This document shows positions 1 to 7,686 of a stretch of 64,000 nt of DNA, piece by piece; position 1 is the first letter of the stretch, and each line of letters opens with the position of its first letter. This DNA comes from Pseudogulbenkiania ferrooxidans 2002 (GTDB taxonomy: Bacteria; Pseudomonadota; Gammaproteobacteria; Burkholderiales; Chromobacteriaceae). The stretch is from positions 310,001-374,000 of the forward strand of contig NZ_ACIS01000003.1 of the NCBI RefSeq assembly GCF_000174355.1, given 5' to 3'. Both the position numbers and the translations under genes were made by a program. Under the pieces are notes generated by a model, which did not search any database, was not told where the DNA came from, and saw only the letters and a list, made by a program, of their open reading frames with translations.

Positions 1-102
1 CCGATCACGATCAATCTGAACGTGAAGATCGATCACGAAATTCGCCTCAAGGTGGAAAAGGATGTCGATAAACTCATCAGCGAAGACAGCGCATTGTTCT
101 AG
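1..102 (+). CDS. ynbE: YnbE-like lipoprotein, C-terminal fragment
   Basis: The window opens inside a gene read in frame 1 and ending at TAG 100-102; 33 residues are visible, beginning PITINLNVKIDHEIRL and ending SEDSALF. This strongly resembles the C-terminus of E. coli YnbE as I remember it. YnbE is a small outer-membrane lipoprotein that works with the AsmA-like protein YdbH in an intermembrane lipid-transport bridge. The YdbL homologue follows 9 bases later, which matches the conserved ydbH-ynbE-ydbL order and supports the call. The lipobox lies outside the window and cannot be checked. Confidence 0.75.
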   Translation, partial: PITINLNVKIDHEIRLKVEKDVDKLISEDSALF

Positions 103-111
103 GAGCACGCC

Positions 112-435
112 ATGAAGACGACGATACGAGGGATGGCGCTGCTGCTGCTCGTCTGCAGCACACTGGCCATGGCACTGGATCTGGATGGCGCCAAGTCGCA
201 GGGGCTGGTCGGGGAGCAGCCCAACGGCTATCTGGGCGTGGTCAAGGCCACGCCGCAGGCGGTGGAACTGGCCGCGGACATCAACGCCAAGCGGCGCGCC
301 GCCTACGACGCCATCGCCAAGAAGAACGGCGCCACCCTGGACCAGGTGGCGGCCCTGGCCGGCCAGAAAGCCATCGAGAAGGCCGCGCCGGGGGCCTACG
401 TCCGCTCCGCGGACGGCCAGTGGGTCAAGAAGTAG
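112..435 (+). CDS. ydbL: YdbL family protein (DUF1318)
   Basis: A protein of 107 residues. It begins with a clear signal peptide (hydrophobic run about residues 8-20, likely cleavage after STLAMA), so it should be periplasmic. The mature part contains the family pattern QGLVGEQPNGYLGVV near residue 30 and ends GAYVRSADGQWVKK, like E. coli YdbL. An AGGAG ribosome-binding site at 101-105 overlaps the stop of the preceding ynbE, so the genes are co-transcribed. YdbL is thought to act as a periplasmic helper of the YdbH-YnbE lipid-transfer bridge; that role comes from the E. coli literature and is not visible here. Confidence 0.85.
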   Translation: MKTTIRGMALLLLVCSTLAMALDLDGAKSQGLVGEQPNGYLGVVKATPQAVELAADINAKRRAAYDAIAKKNGATLDQVAALAGQKAIEKAAPGAYVRSADGQWVKK

Positions 436-455
436 CGGTAACCGCGATCAAGCAC

Positions 456-490
456 ACGGCCGGCCGGGCGGATGATGCCCGGCCGGCCGT
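456..490 (+). terminator. Strong hairpin after ydbL
   Basis: A perfect 14-bp stem (456-469 paired with 477-490, ACGGCCGGCC against GGCCGGCCGT) with a 7-base loop lies 21 bases after the ydbL stop. There is no T-run, so it is either a Rho-assisted terminator or an mRNA 3-prime stabiliser. The remainder of 436-604 holds nothing else I recognise. Confidence 0.6.
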
Positions 491-604
491 CGCGATGCAC
501 CGTCGGTAGTTCTGCGCGGGCGGCCGCCCAGGTGCCGGCTGATCACGGGACACAGGCGCGCGACCTCTGCGGTGCTCGAGTGCGCCCCCTTCCTTGAAAC
601 AGCC

Positions 605-1111
605 TCAGACGCTGCCCAGATAATCCGCCTTGCCGATATCGACACCGTTGTGCCGCAGAATGCCGTAAGCGGTGGTGAAGTGAAAATAGAAGTTCGGCAG
701 AGCGAACCCGAGCAGATAGGTCTGACCCGTGAAATGGATTTCCTGGCTGCGCACCTTGAGGGTGATCGGCCGTTCCTCGCTGCCGTCGACCTGTTCCGGC
801 GTCAGGGTTTGCAAGAACGCCACCGTCTTGGCGAGGCGCTCTCCCAGTTCGGCGAAGCTGGTTTCGGTGTCGGCGAAACTCGGCACCTCGACCCCGGCGA
901 GGCGCGCACCACACCCCTTGGCGGTGTCGGACACGCTTTGCACCTGGCGCACCAGCGGGAACATATCGGGGGCGAGCCTGGCGTTGAGCAAGACCTCCGG
1001 CGCGATGTTTTTCGCCGCTGCGTGCGCGGCGGCCTTGTCAAGGATGGCGGCGAGGTTGGTGATGCCACGGATGAGGACCGGGATCGAGGCTTGATACATG
1101 GAAAGCGACAT
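605..1111 (-). CDS. DUF1993 domain protein
   Basis: A protein of 168 residues. The start MSLSMYQASIPVLIRG and the C-terminal segment with TGQTYLLGFALPNFYFHFTTAYGILR and NGVDIGKADYLGS are characteristic of DUF1993, a soluble helical family reminiscent of DinB-like four-helix bundles. The ATG at 1111 is preceded by AGGAG at a good distance (plus-strand ctcct near 1118-1122). The family function is not established. It appears monocistronic: the next gene on the same strand ends 177 bases upstream. It is common as a stand-alone gene in Proteobacteria. Confidence 0.8.
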   Translation of the reverse strand: MSLSMYQASIPVLIRGITNLAAILDKAAAHAAAKNIAPEVLLNARLAPDMFPLVRQVQSVSDTAKGCGARLAGVEVPSFADTETSFAELGERLAKTVAFLQTLTPEQVDGSEERPITLKVRSQEIHFTGQTYLLGFALPNFYFHFTTAYGILRHNGVDIGKADYLGSV

Positions 1112-1241
1112 GGACAGGCTCCTGATGATGAGGGGAACGGGGCAACCGTCGGGGACCAGCGCGTCAACCCATGCCGGTGGCTGCAGTCACTTCACGATAG
1201 CCGATAACCCGCTCCGGGCAACGTCAGCTTGCCGCAACGCC

Positions 1242-1257
1242 CCCCGGTTCGCCGGGG
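1242..1257 (-). terminator. UUCG-loop hairpin
   Basis: CCCCGG-TTCG-CCGGGG, a 6-bp GC stem closed by the very stable UUCG tetraloop, lies 32 bases beyond the stop of the minus-strand gene at 1289-1816 and upstream of the DUF1993 gene. There is no T-run. It is the only structure I see in the 1112-1288 interval. Confidence 0.4.
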
Positions 1258-1288
1258 TCCGGGAACAGGAGACGAGGAAACCCCGTCG

Positions 1289-1816
1289 CTAGCGCGCGGC
1301 GGGGTGGCAGTCGACACCATAGCGCGCCAGCAGCGCGGCGGGCTCGATCACCACCAGCGGCAGCACCTGCCCCGCCACCTTGAGTGAGGCGGGCAGGCGC
1401 GTGGAGGAGCCATCCCAATCCGTCGGAAAGGCGCTGCAGATGGCCGGCAGGTCGCGGTCGTCCACCAGTGCCAGCTCGCCGCCGATTTCCAGGTAGAGTT
1501 CGCCGCCTGGGGTCAGGTAGATGGTGCGCGAGCGGTCGTCTTCGGTATAAGGCACGGTGCGCCAGCCTTCGCCCTCGAGCCGCGCCACGAACGGGGCCTT
1601 GTCGAGCGCGACGTACACCTTCTGCGGACCGTTCTGCACGTAATAGCGCCCGTGCGCGTCCCGGCTGTAGTTACGGTTGAAGAATTCGGCCATCACGGCG
1701 TGCTCGAGCCGTTCCTCGCGCAGCCACCACTGGCCGCGCGCATCGAGCCTGAGCCAGCCATAGACGGCCGGGACGTTGGGCCACTTGGCCATTCCCGCCA
1801 CTACCGCAGCATCCAT
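1289..1816 (-). CDS. Conserved hypothetical protein (DUF2946-like)
   Basis: A protein of 175 residues with no signal peptide and no membrane segment. It contains KWPNVPAVYGWLRLDARGQWWLR near the N-terminus, a pattern I associate with a small betaproteobacterial family that carries a DUF29xx name; I am not certain of the number. The middle has YYVQNGPQKVYVALDKAPF, and a late segment (ICSAFPTDWDGSSTRLP) is rich in aromatic and acidic residues. The start at 1816 is supported by GAGGAG about ten bases upstream (plus-strand 1821-1830); an internal ATG (MAKWPN, 1792) is possible. No function can be assigned from sequence. Confidence 0.65.
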   Translation of the reverse strand: MDAAVVAGMAKWPNVPAVYGWLRLDARGQWWLREERLEHAVMAEFFNRNYSRDAHGRYYVQNGPQKVYVALDKAPFVARLEGEGWRTVPYTEDDRSRTIYLTPGGELYLEIGGELALVDDRDLPAICSAFPTDWDGSSTRLPASLKVAGQVLPLVVIEPAALLARYGVDCHPAAR

Positions 1817-1886
1817 TCCTGCTCCTCCTCGCCCTGCCCCCTGTGCGGAAAACGGGCCTCTTCTGATTTATGGCTTGCGAATCGGC

Positions 1887-1898
1887 TTCGGCCAACCT
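1887..1898 (+). repeat. DUS-like 12-mer TTCGGCCAACCT, copy 1
   Basis: Perfect copy in the intergenic gap, 7 bases beyond the stop of the minus-strand ybbP gene (1905). Flanks are CGGC before and TCTTGC after. See the finding on the genome-wide motif. Confidence 0.8.
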
Positions 1899-1904
1899 TC
1901 TTGC

Positions 1905-4391
1905 TCACAACGCGCGCAGTACCGCCGCCGGCGCGCTGCGCGTCACCCGCCGCACCAGCGGCCAGCCGGCCAGGCCGACCACCAGCATGCCGCTGATCAC
2001 CCCGAGCGGCAACAGCCAGGGGTTGACGAACAGCGGCAGGTTGAACAGCTTCACCGCGGCGATGGCGCCGATCGCCGTCGCGCCCAGCGCCGCCATCAGC
2101 CCGGTTAGGGCCCCCAGCCACATCAGCTCGGCCAGCACCACGCTGCGGACCTGGCGCCGCGAGGCCCCCAGCGCCCGCATCAGGCCGACGTCGAACAACC
2201 GCTCGTCGCGGGTCGAGGCCAGCGCCGCCCACAGCACCAGCACGCCGGCGGCCAGCGCCAGCACGAACAAGGCCTCGATCGCGCGCGACAGCTGGTCGAC
2301 CATGGCGCGCACCTCGGCGAGGATGGCACTGACGTCGATCACGGTGACGTTGGGAAACTGCGCCACCAGCTGGTTGATAAAGTCCTCGTCGGCGGGGGCC
2401 AGGCGGAAGCTGGTGATGTAGCTGGCCGGCTGGTCGGCAAACCAGGCGGGCGGCGCCACCACGAAGAAATTCACGCGGAAGCTGTCCCACGACACCTTGC
2501 GCAGGCTGGTGACGCGGGCCGAGTAAGGGGTGCCGCCCAGGGTGAAGGTGAGCGTGTCGCCCAGGCGGATGCCCAGGGTCTCGGCCAGCCCCTGCTCGAC
2601 CGAAAACTGCGGTGCCGCACGCGCGCCCCACCATTGCCCGGCACTGACACGGTTGCCGCTGGGCAATGAGGCGCGCCAGGACAGGTTGAACTCGCGCTCG
2701 GCCAGATGCTGTGCCCGCTCCGAGGCGTAGGACGACGGCCGCACCGGGCGGTCGTTGATGGCGCTGAGCCGTGCCCGCACCATCGGTGCCAGCTCCGGCG
2801 CCGGCAAGGCGTGGCCGACGAACGCGCTCCTGAACGGTTCGATCTGCGCCGGCTGGACGTTGATAGCGAACTTGTTGGGGGCATCCGCCGGCACACTCCG
2901 TTGCCAGGCGGCGATCAGGTCGCCACGCACCACCGTCAGCGTCAACAGCGCCATCAGCCCGACCGACAACGCCACGATCTGGATCACCGCCAGCCATGGC
3001 CGACGCGCCATGTTGGCGATGCCGAAGCGCCAGCCGACCCCCACGCCGGTGGGCAAGCGGCGCATCAGCCATACCGCGACGAACGCCACCAGCCCTACTG
3101 CGGCGAGAAAGCCGGCGAGGCCGCCGAACAACCAGCCGGCCAGCGTCAGATCCCCCACCTGCCACGCCGTCAGGGCCAGCAGCGCCGCCACCGCCGCCAG
3201 CGGCGTGAGCCGTCCCGACGGCGAGGGACGCAGCTCGTCGCGCAGCACCGCCAGCGGCGGCACCCGGCGCAAGCTCAGCAGCGGCGGCAAGGCGAGCCCG
3301 AGCAGCAACACCAGCGCCGACAGCGGCCCGCTCAGCCACGGCAGCCGTCCGGGAGCTGGCAGCAAGCCGCCGACCCACTGTTGAGCCAACTGCATCAGCC
3401 CGCTTTGCAAGGCGTAGCCGGCCAGCGTGCCAAGCCCACCGGCCAGCAGCCCCAGCAACAGGAACAGCCCGGCGAACAAGCCCCATACTTCGTTGGCGCT
3501 GAGCCCCAGGCAGCGCAGTACCGCCACCGGCTGCCAGTGCCGCGCCAGGTAACGGCGCACCGCCATGCCCACCGCGGCGGCGGCCAGGGCCACCGTCAGC
3601 ATGGCGGTCAGGCCGAGGAAGCGGCGCGCTCGCTCCAGGGCGGTGCGAATCTCTGGGCGTGCCTCCTCGACGCTCTCCAGGCGCATGCCGTTGTTCAGCT
3701 GTGGTTCGAGCCAGACCCTGAAGCCGGCCACGGCCGCGCTGTCGCCGGCCAGCATCAGCCGCCAGCGCAGGCGGCTGCCCGGCTGCACCAGCCCGGTGGC
3801 GGCGAGATCGGCGCGGTTGAACATCAGCCGCGGCACGAAGTTGTAGAGGTCGAGCGTGCCGTCCGGCTCGCGCAGGATCTCGCCCGCCAGCGTCAGCCGC
3901 GTGTTGCCCACCTCGAGCGCGTCCCCCAGCTTGAGCTTGAGCCGGCTGATCAGGCGAGCATCGGCCCAGGCGGTGCCCGGCAGCGGGTGCAATGCCCCGC
4001 TTCTCACCCCGCCTTCGGCCAACCTGACGCTGACCTCGCCGCGCAGCGGGTAGCGGTCGGTGACCGCCTTGTAGGTGGCGAGCGCCGCCTGGCCGTTGGC
4101 GAACACCATCGAGGGGAAGCTGATGTTTTCGGCCTGCGTCAGCCCGCGCCTCTGCGCTTCGGCGCGGATCGCCGCCGGTGCCGGCTCCGGGCTGTTGAGC
4201 ACCAGGTCCGCCGCCAGCAACTGGCTGGCGTGGTCGGTGAGCGCGCGCTCGACGCGGTCGGAGAAGAAGGCCACGCTGCTCATCGCCGCCACCGCCACCA
4301 GCAGCGCCAGGCCGAGGACGGTCAGCTCGCCCGCCACCAGTTCGCGACGGGTGAAGCGCCAGGCCAGCAGGCAGCGCCCCCAGAACGTCAT
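1905..4391 (-). CDS. ybbP: FtsX-like ABC transporter permease, YbbP type
   Basis: A large permease of 828 residues. The N-terminus (WRFTRRELVAGELTVLGLAL) starts the first membrane segment, followed by a long periplasmic domain. A cluster of membrane helices spans about residues 260-480, a second periplasmic domain follows, and the last helices form an FtsX/MacB-type domain near the C-terminus (FDVGLMRALGASRRQVRSVV). That is the ten-helix, two-periplasmic-domain layout of YbbP rather than the four-helix LolC layout. Its start overlaps the stop of ybbA as ATGA (4388-4391), so translation is coupled. With YbbA it forms an ABC module of uncertain substrate that sits next to tesA in many Proteobacteria. 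Confidence 0.9.
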   Translation of the reverse strand: MTFWGRCLLAWRFTRRELVAGELTVLGLALLVAVAAMSSVAFFSDRVERALTDHASQLLAADLVLNSPEPAPAAIRAEAQRRGLTQAENISFPSMVFANGQAALATYKAVTDRYPLRGEVSVRLAEGGVRSGALHPLPGTAWADARLISRLKLKLGDALEVGNTRLTLAGEILREPDGTLDLYNFVPRLMFNRADLAATGLVQPGSRLRWRLMLAGDSAAVAGFRVWLEPQLNNGMRLESVEEARPEIRTALERARRFLGLTAMLTVALAAAAVGMAVRRYLARHWQPVAVLRCLGLSANEVWGLFAGLFLLLGLLAGGLGTLAGYALQSGLMQLAQQWVGGLLPAPGRLPWLSGPLSALVLLLGLALPPLLSLRRVPPLAVLRDELRPSPSGRLTPLAAVAALLALTAWQVGDLTLAGWLFGGLAGFLAAVGLVAFVAVWLMRRLPTGVGVGWRFGIANMARRPWLAVIQIVALSVGLMALLTLTVVRGDLIAAWQRSVPADAPNKFAINVQPAQIEPFRSAFVGHALPAPELAPMVRARLSAINDRPVRPSSYASERAQHLAEREFNLSWRASLPSGNRVSAGQWWGARAAPQFSVEQGLAETLGIRLGDTLTFTLGGTPYSARVTSLRKVSWDSFRVNFFVVAPPAWFADQPASYITSFRLAPADEDFINQLVAQFPNVTVIDVSAILAEVRAMVDQLSRAIEALFVLALAAGVLVLWAALASTRDERLFDVGLMRALGASRRQVRSVVLAELMWLGALTGLMAALGATAIGAIAAVKLFNLPLFVNPWLLPLGVISGMLVVGLAGWPLVRRVTRSAPAAVLRAL
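4014..4025 (+). repeat. DUS-like 12-mer, copy 2 (inside ybbP)
   Basis: Perfect TTCGGCCAACCT on the plus strand. The gene on the minus strand reads AGG TTG GCC GAA, encoding Arg-Leu-Ala-Glu. Confidence 0.8.
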
Positions 4392-5083
4392 CGCCCGGCT
4401 CCGTTGAGTTTGCCGTCCACCAGCCGGTAGATGGCGTCGCAGCGCCCGGCCAGCTCGCTGTCGTGCGTCACCAGCACCAGCGCCGTGCCCTGCTCGGCGT
4501 TGAGCTGGAACAGCAGGTCGATGATCTGGCGCCCGGTGGCCGGGTCGAGGTTGCCGGTCGGCTCGTCGGCGAACAGCAGCAGGGGCTCGATGACGAAGGC
4601 GCGTGCCAGCGCCACGCGTTGCTGCTCGCCACCGGAAAGGTGGCGCGGATAATGCTGCAGGCGCTGCCCGAGCCCGACCCGCTCCAGCATGGCGCGGGCC
4701 GCCTCGCGCGCATTGCGCCGGCCGGCCAGTTCGAGTGGCAGCATGACGTTTTCCAGCGCGGTGAGTTGTGGCATAAGCTGAAAGTTCTGGAACACGAAGC
4801 CGACCTTGTCGCGGCGCAGACGCGCGCGATCGTCCTCGGAGAGCCGGGTCAGCGATTGCCCGAACAGCGCCACCTCGCCAGCCGACGGGTGATCGAGCCC
4901 GGCCAGGAGCGACAGCAGGGTCGACTTGCCGGAGCCGGACGCCCCGACGATGGCGACACTTTCGCCCTCGTACAGGGTCAGACTGGCAGAGCGCAGGATG
5001 GACAGCGATTCGCCATGAAACTCCACCTGCTTGGCTATCCCCACGGCGGACAAAACCGCCTTGTCATCGATGGATGTGAGCAT
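4388..5083 (-). CDS. ybbA: ABC transporter ATP-binding protein, YbbA type
   Basis: A 231-residue ATPase. Walker A GASGSGKST is at residues 47-55, the signature LSGGEQQR begins at 149 and the Walker B stretch LLLFADEP is at 168-175, so all catalytic motifs are intact. It is of the MacB/LolD branch and pairs with the YbbP permease downstream. The ATG at 5083-5081 shares three bases with the divergent tesA ATG (CATG at 5081-5084); compared with E. coli YbbA the N-terminus is a few residues long, so a GTG at 5044 is an alternative start. No clear ribosome-binding site precedes the ATG; a short-leader or leaderless transcript is possible. Confidence 0.88.
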   Translation of the reverse strand: MLTSIDDKAVLSAVGIAKQVEFHGESLSILRSASLTLYEGESVAIVGASGSGKSTLLSLLAGLDHPSAGEVALFGQSLTRLSEDDRARLRRDKVGFVFQNFQLMPQLTALENVMLPLELAGRRNAREAARAMLERVGLGQRLQHYPRHLSGGEQQRVALARAFVIEPLLLFADEPTGNLDPATGRQIIDLLFQLNAEQGTALVLVTHDSELAGRCDAIYRLVDGKLNGAGR

Positions 5084-5669
5084 GTTCAGTTATCTGCGTC
5101 TGATCGCATTGTTGTTGATGGCCCTGCCGCTGCAGGCGGCGACGGTACTGGTGTTCGGCGACAGCCTGTCGGCCGGCTACGGCCTCTCCCCCGGTCAGGG
5201 CTGGGTGACACTGCTGGAACACAGTCTGGCACCGCGCCATCGCGTGATCAATGCCAGTATGTCGGGCGAAACCACCGCCGGCGGCCTGTCGCGTCTGCCC
5301 GCCGCGCTCAAGCGCCACCGCCCCGACGTGGTGGTGCTGGAACTGGGCGGCAACGATGGCCTCAGGGGCCTGCCGCTGGACGCGATGCAGCACAACCTGG
5401 AACAGATGATCCGTCTCGCCAGGCAGGGCAAGGCGCAGGTGCTGCTGGTCGGCCTGACCCTGCCCCCCAACTATGGCCCGAAATACGGAGCCGAGTTCCA
5501 CGCCGTCTACGAGACGCTCGCCAGGAAATACCGGCTGCACTACGTCCCGCGCCTGATGACCGACTTTGAGGCCGATCCCAGCAAGTTCCAGCCCGACGGC
5601 ATCCATCCGCGTGCCGAGGTGCAGCCGCGCATGATGGAAACGGTGCGTGCCAAGCTGCCGCTGTCCTGA
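5082..5669 (+). CDS. tesA: Multifunctional acyl-CoA thioesterase / lysophospholipase TesA
   Basis: A 195-residue GDSL (SGNH) hydrolase. The signal peptide (MFSYLRLIALLLMALPLQA) targets the periplasm. Block I is GDSLSAG with nucleophile Ser28, the oxyanion block is GGND at 89-92 and the catalytic Asp/His lie in DGIHP (D172, H175). The family cleaves acyl-CoAs, lysophospholipids and aryl esters. I chose the ATG at 5082 because it gives a normal signal peptide; the reading frame stays open back to 5031 but those extra residues are polar. The weak GGATGTGAG upstream is its best ribosome-binding site. Its promoter must lie inside ybbA. Confidence 0.9.
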   Translation: MFSYLRLIALLLMALPLQAATVLVFGDSLSAGYGLSPGQGWVTLLEHSLAPRHRVINASMSGETTAGGLSRLPAALKRHRPDVVVLELGGNDGLRGLPLDAMQHNLEQMIRLARQGKAQVLLVGLTLPPNYGPKYGAEFHAVYETLARKYRLHYVPRLMTDFEADPSKFQPDGIHPRAEVQPRMMETVRAKLPLS

Positions 5670-5676
5670 GCCCGTC

Positions 5677-5688
5677 TTCGGCCAACCT
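5677..5688 (+). repeat. DUS-like 12-mer, copy 3
   Basis: Perfect TTCGGCCAACCT starting 8 bases after the tesA stop, in the short gap before the DJ-1/PfpI gene. No hairpin partner is present. Confidence 0.8.
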
Positions 5689-5783
5689 GTCCCGTGAAGA
5701 CGTCCCGCCACGCCGACTACCCAGCGCAGCACTTTACCTTCTACAGTGAAGAAGCCCGAGCGGCACTCACCAAGGAGAACTAC

Positions 5784-6353
5784 ATGGCACAGCGCATCCT
5801 GATCATCTGCGGCGACTACGTCGAAGACTACGAACTGATGGTCCCGTTCCAGGCCCTGCAGGCGATGGGCTACACCGTCGACGCGGTCTGCCCCGGCAAA
5901 CAGGCCGGCGAGCAGATCAAGACAGCGATCCATGACTTCGAAGGCGCGCAGACCTACTCGGAGAAACCGGGTCACAACTTCACCCTCAACGCCAGTTTCG
6001 ACCAGATCGACGCCGCGAACTACCAGGCCCTGCTGGTGCCCGGCGGCCGCGCCCCCGAATACCTGCGCCTGGATGCGCAGGTGCTGCGCCTGGTGCGCCA
6101 CTTCGCCGACACCGGCAAACCGATCGCCGCCATCTGCCACGGCGCGCAGCTGCTGGCCGCGGCCGACGTCATCCGTGGCCGCAAGGTATCGGCCTACCCG
6201 GCCTGCGCTCCAGAAGTGCGGCTGGCCGGGGCCGAGTACATAGAGATCGCCGTGACCGCCGCCGTCACCGACGGCCGCTTGGTCACCGCGCCGGCCTGGC
6301 CGGCCCATCCCGCCTGGCTGGCCCAGTTCGCCGCCGTGCTGGGTGCGCCCTGA
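5784..6353 (+). CDS. DJ-1/PfpI family protein
   Basis: A 189-residue class I glutamine-amidotransferase-like fold. It starts [18 protein letters not shown] with the conserved acidic residues near 14-17, and has the nucleophile elbow AAICHG with Cys118-His119. Members include proteases, glyoxalases/deglycases and chaperones; a specific activity cannot be assigned. The start is fixed by AAGGAG at 5772-5777, six bases before the ATG; the frame is open back to 5694 but that part looks non-coding. A bidirectional terminator lies 43 bases after the stop. Confidence 0.85.
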   Translation: MAQRILIICGDYVEDYELMVPFQALQAMGYTVDAVCPGKQAGEQIKTAIHDFEGAQTYSEKPGHNFTLNASFDQIDAANYQALLVPGGRAPEYLRLDAQVLRLVRHFADTGKPIAAICHGAQLLAAADVIRGRKVSAYPACAPEVRLAGAEYIEIAVTAAVTDGRLVTAPAWPAHPAWLAQFAAVLGAP

Positions 6354-6396
6354 GACGGCACGGCCACGCGCACGGCGCTCCCCCCCAAAAGGACGT

Positions 6397-6428
6397 AAAA
6401 AAACCCCGCAGCACGCTGCGGGGTTTTT
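6397..6428. terminator. Bidirectional intrinsic terminator
   Basis: CCCCGCAGC-AC-GCTGCGGGG stem flanked by an A-run on the left and a T-run on the right. It serves both the plus-strand DJ-1/PfpI gene and the converging peroxiredoxin gene. Confidence 0.85.
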
Positions 6429-6453
6429 CGTGGTCCATGTTCCGCGCTGCGGA

Positions 6454-7071
6454 TTACAGGTCCTTGGCGTTTTCCGCCAGGTAAGCGGCCACGCCTTCCG
6501 GGCTAGCCTGCATGCCCTTCTTGCCCTTGCTCCAGCCGGCCGGGCACACTTCGCCGTTCTCTTCGAAGAACTGCAGCGCGTCGACCATGCGCAGCATTTC
6601 GTCGATGTTGCGGCCCAGCGGCAGGTTGTTCACCACCTGATGCTGCACCACGCCCGACTTGTCGATCAGGAAGGAACCGCGGAACGCCACGCCACCGTCG
6701 GCTTCCACGTCGAAGGCCTTGCACAGTTCGTGCTGGATGTCAGCCACCAGCGGGTAGCCGACCTGGCCAATACCGCCCTTGTCCACCGGGGTGTTGCGCC
6801 AGGCGGCGTGGGTGAAGTGGCTGTCGATGGACACGCCGATGACTTCCACGTTGCGCTTCTTGAACTCTTCCAGGCGGTGATCGAAGGCGATCAGCTCGGA
6901 CGGGCAGACGAAGGTGAAATCCAGCGGGTAGAAGAACACCACAGCGTATTTGCCGGCGGTAGCGTTCTTGAAGTTGAAGTTTTCAACGATCTGGCCATCG
7001 CCTTGAACCGCGGCGAAGGTCTTCTCGGCACAATCGAAGAACGGGGCTTGTTTGCCTACCAGTACAGCCAT
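6454..7071 (-). CDS. 2-Cys peroxiredoxin (AhpC/TSA, Prx1 type)
   Basis: A 205-residue thiol peroxidase that reduces hydrogen and organic peroxides in the cytoplasm. The peroxidatic Cys56 is in DFTFVCPSE and the resolving Cys176 in EVCPAGW; the Thr/Cys/Arg active-site environment looks intact, and GGIG near residue 99 resembles the overoxidation-sensitive loop. The C-terminus (AENAKDL) lacks the eukaryotic YF motif. AAAGGAG precedes the ATG by about 8 bases. There is no adjacent AhpF, so the reductant is probably thioredoxin or a remote AhpF-like protein. I leave the symbol blank because several paralogues share the name ahpC. Confidence 0.92.
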   Translation of the reverse strand: MAVLVGKQAPFFDCAEKTFAAVQGDGQIVENFNFKNATAGKYAVVFFYPLDFTFVCPSELIAFDHRLEEFKKRNVEVIGVSIDSHFTHAAWRNTPVDKGGIGQVGYPLVADIQHELCKAFDVEADGGVAFRGSFLIDKSGVVQHQVVNNLPLGRNIDEMLRMVDALQFFEENGEVCPAGWSKGKKGMQASPEGVAAYLAENAKDL

Positions 7072-7143
7072 GGAATTGCTCCTTTCAGGTCATCACAGGA
7101 TGGACCGTCCACCAGCGGTGGGCGGCCATCGTCAATGCGGGGT

Positions 7144-7174
7144 TTTATAAATCAGGGTGAACGGTCGCCGCCAA
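7144..7174 (-). promoter_or_regulatory. Candidate promoter of the peroxiredoxin gene
   Basis: On the minus strand a TTTATAAA-like -10 (7144-7152) lies about 17 bases downstream of TTGGCG (7169-7174). No convincing four-part OxyR site (ATAG-N7-CTAT repeats) is visible nearby, so redox control is only a possibility. Confidence 0.3.
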
Positions 7175-7209
7175 TTGGAATTCCATATCATACCGATAGC
7201 GAATGCCAA

Positions 7210-7686
7210 TCATAATGGTCACCGTAGTGGTGTCTTATCGTTGTGGTACCCGCACGGCGGTTTTTCAAGTGGCGCCAAGGCGGGTCCTCCGCTCATGAGC
7301 AACAGGCCACCGCGACGTCCACACCTGAAGACATGGAAGAACGCCGGGCACGGAGCGATGCCCCATGCACGGGTAGCAAGGACGGCTTGACCGGAGGCAC
7401 TGATCATGGCGGAGCGACGGCAAGCGATGGTCACACTGGAAACACCGCCGGTCAATTCGTGAGTGATCCGGACAGCGTTGACCGGCATCAATGCTGCGGC
7501 CGAATATCCGAGTAAATTACTCAACATTACGCAGCGTCGACGGGCGCGTTTCGGGAAGCCAATCAGGCCCGACCGGCGCCTTACCCGGCCCTTTGCCACG
7601 GCAGCCCCAGTCCTCCGCGATGGACGATGCCGCTCCCTCGTCGGGGCGGACGGGCGCCACTCAGCGCAGCAATGAAAGGTGATCAC
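7210..7686. other. 477-bp intergenic region upstream of the P450 gene
   Basis: Between the peroxiredoxin promoter and the P450 start no open frame has plausible composition or a ribosome-binding site. I see no tRNA, no terminator and no copy of the DUS-like motif. It probably holds the P450 promoter, but no clear sigma-70 or sigma-54 site stands out. Confidence 0.5.

Noticed and set aside
2706-4430. Long plus-strand open frame (574 codons) opposite ybbP
   Set aside because: It mirrors the codon bias of ybbP, is rich in Arg/Gln/Pro/His low-complexity text, and has no family resemblance.
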